Both the position numbers and the translations under genes were made by a program. The notes under the pieces are model-generated. The model was given only the letters and a program-made list of their open reading frames with translations. It was not told the origin of the DNA and searched no databases. A DNA stretch of 64,000 bases from Mucilaginibacter sp. (GTDB taxonomy: Bacteria > Bacteroidota > Bacteroidia > Sphingobacteriales > Sphingobacteriaceae). Below, one piece after another: positions 29,056 to 36,332 of this stretch. Numbering within the stretch: position 1 is the first letter of the stretch; each line of letters starts with the position of its first letter. Location of the stretch: assembly GCA_030445275.1 (NCBI GenBank), contig JAUCSE010000053.1:152054-216053 (forward strand). Reading direction: 5' to 3'.

Positions 29056-29074
29056 TAATATTATTAATTGTAGC

Positions 29075-29971
29075 TTACCCCAAACTCAGAAATTTTAAAA
29101 CCTCGGACAGAAACACATCGGGATTTTCTTCAACAATCCAATGAGCTGTATTTGGAATACGTACCGCAATAACATCATCTGCCACCTCGTGCATCATGTC
29201 TTTCATGATAGATCCACTTGTGCTTATGTCGCCGCCAACAGCTAAAACAGGAATGGTCAATTTTCCTTTCTTTTGCAGCATCTCCCTGTTATCAATTACA
29301 TCCTGATCAAAGGCACGGTACACTTCCAGTCCGGCCCGGATAGCCCCAGGCGCTGAATAAGCGGTTGTAAATACTTCTATATCATTATTACTTATCGCAC
29401 CAACATTAAATATCCGGTAGTTGAAAAACGATTGAAGATATGGCCGCTCGCGACCAGCTATCAGCAGTTCTGGTAAGTCGCGAACGGTATGAAATGCAAA
29501 ATGCCAAACCCGGGGATCAGATCGTATTTTATCAAAAGCCTTTGTGCCTGGTAAAGGAGCATCTATAACAATCAGGTGCGATACCGCATCCCTATATTCC
29601 TGGGCATAAGCATAAGCCACCATCAACCCAATATCGTGGCCCGCCATTATTACGGGCTTGTCAATTTTAAGGTGCTCCTTTAATAATTTGTAAATGTCGG
29701 CCGCCATGGTGCGCTTGTCATAGCCAGAGGCCGGCCGCCATGAATCACCCGCTCCCCGATAGTCTGGCACCACTACCCGGAAACCTGCACTAACCAAATT
29801 AGGAATCACGAATCGCCATTCCCACCATGTTTGCGGAAAACCATGAAGTAGTACTATAGTCTGGTCACCACTCCCAGCCTCCACATAATGAATACGCAAA
29901 GAGGCATCAATCACGGCCATACCATGGGTTATTTTTATATCGTTTTGGATCTTTTCTTCAGTCATGTTCAT
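29075..29971 (-). CDS. alpha/beta hydrolase, epoxide-hydrolase-like
   Basis: The 298-aa cytoplasmic product has the oxyanion motif HGFPQTWWEW (43-52) and the nucleophile elbow AGHDIGL with Asp113. Asp as nucleophile is the mark of epoxide hydrolases and haloalkane dehalogenases. A late Asp and NTAHW supply the rest of the triad. The oxyanion HGFPQ favours epoxide hydrolase over dehalogenase. It is divergent from the Lrp-type gene across a 112-bp space with a palindrome. The substrate is unknown. Confidence 0.82.
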   Translation of the reverse strand: MNMTEEKIQNDIKITHGMAVIDASLRIHYVEAGSGDQTIVLLHGFPQTWWEWRFVIPNLVSAGFRVVVPDYRGAGDSWRPASGYDKRTMAADIYKLLKEHLKIDKPVIMAGHDIGLMVAYAYAQEYRDAVSHLIVIDAPLPGTKAFDKIRSDPRVWHFAFHTVRDLPELLIAGRERPYLQSFFNYRIFNVGAISNNDIEVFTTAYSAPGAIRAGLEVYRAFDQDVIDNREMLQKKGKLTIPVLAVGGDISTSGSIMKDMMHEVADDVIAVRIPNTAHWIVEENPDVFLSEVLKFLSLG

Positions 29972-30048
29972 TTGTCAGCAGTTTATCTGTTGCAAAGATC
30001 ACCCGGCAATTACTTAATTTAGCTTTCGTTTCTAAGGAATCAACCCTC

Positions 30049-30070
30049 AAAACTTTCGAATCGAAGTTTT
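30049..30070. promoter_or_regulatory. palindrome in the Lrp/hydrolase intergenic region
   Basis: AAAACTTTCGA and TCGAAGTTTT form a near-perfect dyad ending 13 bp before the chosen Lrp start. Position and symmetry fit an autoregulatory Lrp/AsnC operator. This is inference. Confidence 0.4.
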
Positions 30071-30083
30071 TTAATTTTTGAGT

Positions 30084-30551
30084 ATGCAGATAGATGAATT
30101 ACATTATGCCATATTGAACCAGTTGCAGCTTGATGCAAGGGTAAGCAATGCAGAAATAGGCAGAAGGGTTGGCCTTACCGCACCTGCTGTGGCCGAAAGA
30201 ATAAAACGGATGCAGGGCGCTGGAATAATAAAGGGATTTACCGTAAACATCAACTTCGGGCAATTAAATTATCAGCAAAAAGTGTTGGTAGCCGTAAAGT
30301 TACCCCACGGCTATATTAATGCTTTTTTAAAAGAAGCCGAAAAGATGGAGGGCATAACCGATATTGTCCACATCACGGGCGAATATTGTTTTTTTGTGGG
30401 GATAACTGTTGTATCAACAGATAAGTTGAACCTGATACTGAACCAGCTTGGGAAGTTTGGAGAAACCACCACATTTTCGGTTTTGTCAGTTCCCGTAGAG
30501 CATCAACCTATCAACCTGCCGGTAAAGAAAAGAAAATTAGCAATAATTTAG
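30084..30551 (+). CDS. Lrp/AsnC-family transcriptional regulator
   Basis: The 155-aa product begins at ATG 30084 (MQIDELHYAIL). A TTG two codons upstream is a less likely start. It has an N-terminal winged HTH (NQLQLDARVSNAEIGRRVGLTAPAVAERIKRM) and a C-terminal RAM-like effector/oligomerisation domain. Family members respond to amino acids or related small molecules. It diverges from the epoxide-hydrolase-like gene, so it may control that gene as well as itself. Confidence 0.88.
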   Translation: MQIDELHYAILNQLQLDARVSNAEIGRRVGLTAPAVAERIKRMQGAGIIKGFTVNINFGQLNYQQKVLVAVKLPHGYINAFLKEAEKMEGITDIVHITGEYCFFVGITVVSTDKLNLILNQLGKFGETTTFSVLSVPVEHQPINLPVKKRKLAII

Positions 30552-30601
30552 TAACATTGACCTCAATAATACCATTAACCTGTTAAGGGACAATTAAGCC
30601 T

Positions 30602-32302
30602 ATGAAATTAAATACACGCCAGAAACCATGGTTGATTGCTCTTTGCTGCCTCACGGTTTTCAGCACCTTGTGCTCCTTTTATCTGGTTAAACAACCGGCA
30701 TTAAAAGTTGGAGATGAATCTCCCAAAATTGTAAATATCGTCAATTTCATCCGCCTGCTGGAACCGCGGGACCCACAGATCACTGAGGAGGTATTGTACC
30801 AGACGGTAGTTAAGCAAGTGGAGATCATGAAAAAATACAAACTTGGCGGCACATTCCTGTTGCAATATGATGCTTTGCTCGACCCCAGGTATCAAAAGTT
30901 ACTATCGGCGCTTCCCAAAAACTCTTTTGAAATTGGTGCATGGTGGGAGATCCCGCAGCCGCTTGTTGAAAAAGCCGGGCTAAAATGGCGGGGACGCTAC
31001 CCCTGGGATTGGAGGGCAAATATCGGTTTCTCCACCGGCTATACTCCCAAAGAGCGCGAAAAGCTTATTGATGTGTACATGGCCGATTTTAAGAAGATAT
31101 TTGGCTATTATCCTAAATCAGTGGCATCATGGTTTATTGATGCCTACAGCCTCAATTACATGTATGTAAAATACCACATCGTTGCTTCGGCAAACTGTAA
31201 AGATCAGTATGGTACAGATGGCTATACCCTGTGGGGCGGTTACTGGAACCAGGCTTATTACCCAAGTAAGCTCAATTCCTATATGCCGGCACAACATGAA
31301 CAGAATCAGATCCCGGTACCTATTTTCCGCATGCTTGGCAGCGATCCAGTAAGGCAGTACGATACGGGTTTAGGTTCTAACCGGCAAGGGGTAATCACCC
31401 TTGAGCCTGTGTATAAATTCGGCGGCGGCGATCAATCCTGGGTAAACTGGTTTTTAAATGCATTTGCCAATGATGATGCGCTGGGATTTAATTATACCCA
31501 GGCCGGGCAGGAGAACTCCTTTACCTGGGATGCTATGGCCAAAGGCTTTGAAATTCAGATGCCCCTGATTGCAAAACTCAGGGATGAACACAAGGTGAGG
31601 GTAGAAACACTGGAGGCATCGGGCCGCTGGTTTAAAAACAAGTACAAGGTTACACCGCCTACCTCTTTTTCGGTTAGTAAGGACATAGAAGGCAGCGATC
31701 TTAAAACGGTATGGTTCAACAGTCGTTTTTACCGGGTTAATATCCTGTGGGAAAAAGGTGGGTTAAGAATCCGCGACATTCATTTATTTAATGAAAAATT
31801 TCCATCTATATATGAAACACAGGCGGCCACATCAAATGAGTGTACCTTTTTTACATTGCCCGTTGTTGACGGCTATATATGGAGCGCAAAGGATCAGATT
31901 GCCGGTTTACGATTAAAGGCCATAGTTGATGGAAAAGAAATATTACTGCAGGGAAAAGATCCGGAATTCGTTACAACGGGGGCCGAGTCCATTCGTATTA
32001 CCTGGCCTTTAAAATCAATTGACGGAACATTTGAAATTAATTTGAGTGAGCGACAAATAAAAATGAAATTGGTGACCGCCAAAGCCATCAACTGGTTTTT
32101 CGATTTGAATACTGCAAATGGCATTAAGTTGCCGTTTACCGGAATAAATGATAAAAGCCTGAATTGCCAATTTGAACATATGAATTACGCGGTTAAAGCC
32201 GAAAAAGGATCTTTTACCAAGCCTGATAACGGATCTGTGTTGAGGGTAAGTCCGGAGTTGAATACGATCAGATTAGATCTTGATGAAACCGTGAATAAAT
32301 AA
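30602..32302 (+). CDS. membrane-anchored or secreted DUF3863-like protein
   Basis: The 566-aa product has an N-terminal hydrophobic segment (about 11-27) that could be a signal peptide or anchor. The body has a deacetylase/TIM-barrel feel: VNIVNFIRLLEPRD, GGTFLLQYDALLD, FEIGAWWEIPQPL and YPKSVASWFIDAYSLNYM. A beta-rich C-terminal half follows. It resembles Bacteroidota proteins annotated with DUF3863 (assignment from memory). The Asp, His, Glu and Trp-rich segments suggest a carbohydrate-active enzyme, but no function is established. It starts about 50 bp after the Lrp gene and may be cotranscribed with it. Confidence 0.55.
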   Translation: MKLNTRQKPWLIALCCLTVFSTLCSFYLVKQPALKVGDESPKIVNIVNFIRLLEPRDPQITEEVLYQTVVKQVEIMKKYKLGGTFLLQYDALLDPRYQKLLSALPKNSFEIGAWWEIPQPLVEKAGLKWRGRYPWDWRANIGFSTGYTPKEREKLIDVYMADFKKIFGYYPKSVASWFIDAYSLNYMYVKYHIVASANCKDQYGTDGYTLWGGYWNQAYYPSKLNSYMPAQHEQNQIPVPIFRMLGSDPVRQYDTGLGSNRQGVITLEPVYKFGGGDQSWVNWFLNAFANDDALGFNYTQAGQENSFTWDAMAKGFEIQMPLIAKLRDEHKVRVETLEASGRWFKNKYKVTPPTSFSVSKDIEGSDLKTVWFNSRFYRVNILWEKGGLRIRDIHLFNEKFPSIYETQAATSNECTFFTLPVVDGYIWSAKDQIAGLRLKAIVDGKEILLQGKDPEFVTTGAESIRITWPLKSIDGTFEINLSERQIKMKLVTAKAINWFFDLNTANGIKLPFTGINDKSLNCQFEHMNYAVKAEKGSFTKPDNGSVLRVSPELNTIRLDLDETVNK

Positions 32303-32542
32303 AATTGTTACAAACTTTGAGGGTGTAATTTTGTTGAACTAATATGATATTTTGCAGTAAGTAATAGGTGATATGCGTTACCCAACGCGTATCAAATTAC
32401 CCCGCATTAATTTACTGATTTTTCCTGGTTAAATAATATACTAATGATGCAAATAAGGCGTTAAAATTACACTACTTATTCAACTAACACCAATGCTATT
32501 CCTGCCGGTGTTTCTATTGTTTATTGATAAAAAATAAAGCTT

Positions 32543-32935
32543 ATGGAAACGATCATGGTACAAGAAAGAGATACCGCCACTTTAGAGGTACTCACCGTTG
32601 CTTTACAAATGGAGAAGTTTCAGGTTTGTGGTTTAACCGACTACAGCGATAATGTGCTGGATATGATCAGGCTGCATCACCCAAAGCTCGTGCTGCTCGA
32701 CTGCCGGCTTAGTAATTATTCGGGCAAACAAATTTGCCATTGGATCAAGTCGCATTTCCGAAGTCTGCCGGTGATTGCCTTAAGCTGCGATAACCATATC
32801 GATGAACATTACCGCGAGCTGGGTTTTGATGACTATCTTAAAAAACCTTTTGACCTGGACCAACTTTACTACGTGGTCAGGAAACAGTTATCAGGATACA
32901 AACAGAAAAAGAAATACACCGCATTAACACTATAA
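32543..32935 (+). CDS. single-domain response regulator (receiver only)
   Basis: The 130-aa product is a CheY-like receiver with phospho-acceptor Asp53 (LVLLDCRL) and Lys101 (YLKKPF). The usual acidic pair at the end of the first strand is reduced (MVQERDTATL). It has no output domain. There is no kinase nearby, so it probably works with a distant histidine kinase or as a phosphate relay or sink. Two very small genes follow within 25 bp. Confidence 0.8.
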   Translation: METIMVQERDTATLEVLTVALQMEKFQVCGLTDYSDNVLDMIRLHHPKLVLLDCRLSNYSGKQICHWIKSHFRSLPVIALSCDNHIDEHYRELGFDDYLKKPFDLDQLYYVVRKQLSGYKQKKKYTALTL

Positions 32936-32955
32936 ATACCTATTAAATTAAGGTT

Positions 32956-33132
32956 ATGGATATCAATTACTGGTGGCTTGGTCTGTTTATCATCCTGATG
33001 GCCATGCTTGTGATTTGGCTGATCAAAAGGAACCACAAAGACGAAAAAGAGTATGAGAAAGAACTGATAAAGTCAGAACTCCTGCCGAAGGGTGACAAAG
33101 ACTATGATAAGCCATCACCGGATAATGTTTAA
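32956..33132 (+). CDS. small single-pass membrane protein (58 aa)
   Basis: A purine-rich TTAAGGTT stands before the ATG. The product begins MDINYWWLGLFIILMAML and has one membrane helix (about 6-23). A charged tail rich in Lys/Glu/Asp follows (KRNHKDEKEYEKELIKSEL). It lies 20 bp after the receiver gene and 17 bp before another small gene. A clean start, hydrophobic segment and charged tail argue that it is real. The function is unknown. Confidence 0.55.
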   Translation: MDINYWWLGLFIILMAMLVIWLIKRNHKDEKEYEKELIKSELLPKGDKDYDKPSPDNV

Positions 33133-33149
33133 CATAAAAATCAAAGGTT

Positions 33150-33320
33150 ATGCTGCTACAGAAAAAACAAACAGCTGCTCCTAGTCAGCAAAGAGCGCAA
33201 GTATTAAGGACTGAAGGGCCACTTTGTGAAAAAGACGAACAGGCCTTAGCAATAGAACGCGCCAAATTGCTTCAAAAAGAAGCTCTCGAAAAATGGCAGC
33301 GCTTAAAAAGGGACAGATAA
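33150..33320 (+). CDS. small basic, helix-forming protein (56 aa)
   Basis: It starts at ATG 33150 after AAAGGTT, the same leader pattern as the small gene before it. The product begins MLLQKKQTAAPSQQRAQ and ends ALEKWQRLKRDR. It is charged, with a likely helix at about 28-54 and no membrane segment. It is the third gene of the apparent receiver transcript. No family was recognised and the coding call is tentative. Confidence 0.4.
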   Translation: MLLQKKQTAAPSQQRAQVLRTEGPLCEKDEQALAIERAKLLQKEALEKWQRLKRDR

Positions 33321-33327
33321 AAAGAAA

Positions 33328-33353
33328 TGGTGTTGGCTCAAAAGTTAGCACCA
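33328..33353 (+). terminator. possible terminator after the receiver gene group
   Basis: TGGTGTTGGCT and AGTTAGCACCA pair over 11 positions, three of them G-T wobbles, with a 4-nt loop. A T-rich stretch (TTGTTGT) follows. Confidence 0.35.
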
Positions 33354-33395
33354 TTGTTGTATCAGGCACCTGCTACGTTCATCTATACCTTTAAC

Positions 33396-33429
33396 AAAAA
33401 AAGCGCCCCGGATCTCACCCCAGGACGCT
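33396..33429 (-). terminator. rho-independent terminator of the sigma/FecR-SusCD operon
   Basis: On the minus strand AGCGTCCTGG pairs with CCGGGGCGCT (10 bp, two G-T pairs) around an 8-nt loop. It is followed by seven T. It lies about 60 bp past the stop of the lipoprotein gene at 33492. Confidence 0.85.
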
Positions 33430-33491
33430 CCATAGTATCCATGTACTATTCAAACTAAATCTCAATTTATAAACTGAGAGATCTTCTGTTT

Positions 33492-34529
33492 TTAGTTCAC
33501 CCGTCTAAAATCAATATTGGTCAGTTTTATGCCGCCGGTGCCCAGACTAGCCCCACCCGACTTAATAACAACATATACGGTACCAGCAGTTGGAAACGTA
33601 ACAATATTGCCTGTCCCGGCACAAGATAATTTTGATAGCAGGCCGTTAAAAGGTGCTTTTCCACAACCAGTCCAGGTATTTAAGGCAATTCGTTTACCGC
33701 CATCACTATAATCATTATTTTGTGTTGGGGCTAAGGTGCTCACATAAACCTCAAACCAGGTATCTGTTGCACCAGAGCCCGCTACGTTTAAGTCTATCTT
33801 ATACTGCTTTTTGGCTCTTATCACAAAAGGTTGAAAAATACCCTGATGCCCGTTATTGCCACCTGATGCCAATATGCTGCCGTCATCATTAACTTTAAAA
33901 GTGACATTATCATTAGCGGCAATTTTCAAAACCTGCCATTTTGTCTTATCAACCATATTGGTTTTTGGCGTAACAGCATCAAGTAATTGATCGGCATCAA
34001 AATAAAGGATGGCTCTGCTCATATCGGCATTAACCTCCTGCTTGGTTGATTTGGCTATCTTGATACCTAAAGCCACTACTTTACCGCTGTATTTATTTAA
34101 ACCGGCAATCTTTATTTTAGGAACAATACTGCCCTTCATGATATGGTTATCAAAAACAACAGAATCTTTTGCAGCCAAAACATAGTCGGCCGGGTCTAAA
34201 ACTATCGTATTGGCCGGCAATGCACCTGATTGCTTTAAACCGGCAATTGCTGTATTATCGGCACTTACATCTACGGTTAAGGGGTCAAAGTTTGATTCGC
34301 CGCCACGGTAAACCGCAACAGAGAAATTAGCCGTACCAGCTGTACTATCCACCGCCAGTTTACCATCAGTAAGTGCATCTATAAGGCCGTTAGCCTTTTC
34401 AGCAGCCGGTAAATAAACCTTTACAGCCGGGTTTGATTTAACCCCTTCCAAATATTCCTGCTTACAGGATGTAATTGCCAGTACCAAACAGGCCGACAAT
34501 TTTAATATTGATGATACATGAATTCTCAT
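33492..34529 (-). CDS. DUF1735-containing surface lipoprotein (SusE/F-position)
   Basis: The 345-aa product is a lipoprotein (LAITSC, Cys22). The first half (about 35-180) resembles DUF1735, with YLPAAEKANG, LTVDVSADN and LDPADYVLAAKDSVVFD. The C-terminal half (about 195-345) looks like a beta-sandwich carbohydrate-binding module: HQGIFQPFVIRAKKQYKIDLNVAG and GTVYVVIKSGG. It is the last gene of the operon, immediately before a strong terminator, where SusE/SusF-type glycan-binding proteins usually lie. Its role is probably surface capture. No enzyme motif is present. Confidence 0.75.
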   Translation of the reverse strand: MRIHVSSILKLSACLVLAITSCKQEYLEGVKSNPAVKVYLPAAEKANGLIDALTDGKLAVDSTAGTANFSVAVYRGGESNFDPLTVDVSADNTAIAGLKQSGALPANTIVLDPADYVLAAKDSVVFDNHIMKGSIVPKIKIAGLNKYSGKVVALGIKIAKSTKQEVNADMSRAILYFDADQLLDAVTPKTNMVDKTKWQVLKIAANDNVTFKVNDDGSILASGGNNGHQGIFQPFVIRAKKQYKIDLNVAGSGATDTWFEVYVSTLAPTQNNDYSDGGKRIALNTWTGCGKAPFNGLLSKLSCAGTGNIVTFPTAGTVYVVIKSGGASLGTGGIKLTNIDFRRVN

Positions 34530-34562
34530 AAAATATTTTTTACAATTAATAATTAGCTCACA

Positions 34563-34592
34563 GGCTCACCACACCCACAGATGTGATGAGCC
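34563..34592 (-). promoter_or_regulatory. intercistronic hairpin between susD and the lipoprotein gene
   Basis: GGCTCA-cc-ACA and TGT-ga-TGAGCC form a short hairpin just after the SusD stop, with no T run. It may set mRNA ends or stability inside the operon. Confidence 0.35.
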
Positions 34593-34600
34593 AATTGTTA

Positions 34601-36304
34601 TTACCAACCGGGGTTTTGTTTCCAGCCGGTTTTTGAAATTTCACTTTGCGGAATCGGGTACCAGTTCATTTTTTCAGTAAAGGATCTGTTTTCTAATGGT
34701 TTAACTGTGTAAGTCCCTGTGCTGGTAATATCAATACGATTTACCGGGGTATTGAAATATTGAACTCCTTTTTTCCACCTGCGTACATCCCAGAAACGGT
34801 TATTTTCAAAGCTCAATTCCACATTTCGCTCATGCTCAATTGCCTGCTGATTTAAGGTGGTTAAAACCGGCATCTTAGCACGTTGTCTTACCAGGTTTAT
34901 GGCTTGCAGGGCCGTCATACCATATCCTTGCGGATCGGCGCTGGCACCATAGGCATTGAACATGGCTTCGGCATAATTCAACAGAACTTCACCGTATCTG
35001 AAATAACTCCAGGAATGATTGGCGGTTGTAGCATTTACCAGGTCAATAGATGGATTTACCCATTTTGACAGGTAGTAGCCTGTTTTAGTTGCACCTTGTT
35101 TTGGCAGCCCACTATTACCTCCTGTAAATGTTTCAATAAGTTTGGAACTGAAAGTAGCGCCATTATATACTACTGTGGCCGCAAAGCGGGAATCGCGGTT
35201 GGCATATGGATTTGCCGCATGTACCGGGTTATTCCAATCAAACGGAACAGCTACCGTTACATTGCCATTTTTTTGCAGCACCTCAAAATCGCTTACCAGG
35301 TTTTCAGTGGGTGTAATGCTCAAGCCTATACTGTTTTGAAACACGATAGGGAAATTATAAAACTCAACAGTATTTATACCCCCATAACGGCGATAGAAAA
35401 TAAGCTCAGGCGATGTTGTATTATTTTCCCTGAATAGATTAGTATAATTGGCATCGAGCGAATATGCTTTTAAAGCTATTACATCAGCCGAGGCCTTTGC
35501 CGCCTGGGCCCAGGTTGTGGTTGACCCGTTACCCGTAAAAAGCGGACTTGCCCCATATAATAACGCTTTTGCCTTTAAAGCCCTTATGGCACCTTGTGTA
35601 ACCCTACCGGCATCATACCATGAATAAGGTGTCAAGTTAGCTGGAATTATAGCGCCAGCCTTATCACACAGTGACGCGATGTACTTAATGCATTCATCAA
35701 CCGTGTTTCTTTGTACATTTTTCCAGGTGTTGGGATCATTATAATCAAGCGGTTGCTCAAAAATGGGTACACCTCCATAACGCTTTACCAGTTCAAGGTA
35801 AAAAAATGCCTTCAAAAACAAAGCTTCACCCTGCATAAACTTCACGTTGTCACGAGCATTAAAGTAAGCTGATGAATCTGACGTGGTAATTTTATTCTTG
35901 ATATAGGAGATATCTACCTTGTCCTTATTTTTCAGGTAAAGGTTAGCCTGCCGTATTCCGTCGAAATTAGCATTCCAAACATCATCAGGATTGGTATATT
36001 GGTTCCATGTACCATTGTTAAAAGCCTGTGATCTGTCTTGTACATTGGTAGCCTCCGCCTCGTCAGAGGCGGCCTCCATTTGCAGATCGCCATTAACATA
36101 ACCAGTTGTAGCAGTCGAATAGAAACCACTTGGCAGATAACTATACATATTCCAAACCACTCCCTGTACATAAGTATAGTTAGCGTAAAGTTTTTCTACA
36201 GAGATATCGGCCTGTATGGTTTTAACCTCCAGGTAATCTTTTTTACAGGAGTAAAGCAGTGCACTCAGAACAAACACTGTTGTTATATATCGATTTTTTT
36301 TCAT
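34601..36304 (-). CDS. SusD/RagB-family lipoprotein (second pair)
   Basis: The 567-aa product is a lipoprotein (LLYSC, Cys19 or Cys20). It has SusD signatures: an N-terminal EVKTIQADISVEKLYANYTYVQGVVWNMYSYLP region, FRYGEVLLNYAEAMFNAYG, HERNVELSFENNRFWDVRRW and a C-terminal WYPIPQSEISKTG-QNPGW. It follows the short SusC at 36333 by about 30 bp. The ligand is unknown. Confidence 0.92.
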   Translation of the reverse strand: MKKNRYITTVFVLSALLYSCKKDYLEVKTIQADISVEKLYANYTYVQGVVWNMYSYLPSGFYSTATTGYVNGDLQMEAASDEAEATNVQDRSQAFNNGTWNQYTNPDDVWNANFDGIRQANLYLKNKDKVDISYIKNKITTSDSSAYFNARDNVKFMQGEALFLKAFFYLELVKRYGGVPIFEQPLDYNDPNTWKNVQRNTVDECIKYIASLCDKAGAIIPANLTPYSWYDAGRVTQGAIRALKAKALLYGASPLFTGNGSTTTWAQAAKASADVIALKAYSLDANYTNLFRENNTTSPELIFYRRYGGINTVEFYNFPIVFQNSIGLSITPTENLVSDFEVLQKNGNVTVAVPFDWNNPVHAANPYANRDSRFAATVVYNGATFSSKLIETFTGGNSGLPKQGATKTGYYLSKWVNPSIDLVNATTANHSWSYFRYGEVLLNYAEAMFNAYGASADPQGYGMTALQAINLVRQRAKMPVLTTLNQQAIEHERNVELSFENNRFWDVRRWKKGVQYFNTPVNRIDITSTGTYTVKPLENRSFTEKMNWYPIPQSEISKTGWKQNPGW

Positions 36305-36332
36305 TTCCTTGTAATTACAAAATAGTTTATTA

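Noticed and set aside
29075..29971. Haloalkane dehalogenase
   Set aside because: The oxyanion motif HGFPQ and the rest of the pattern fit epoxide hydrolases better, although the Asp nucleophile is shared by both.
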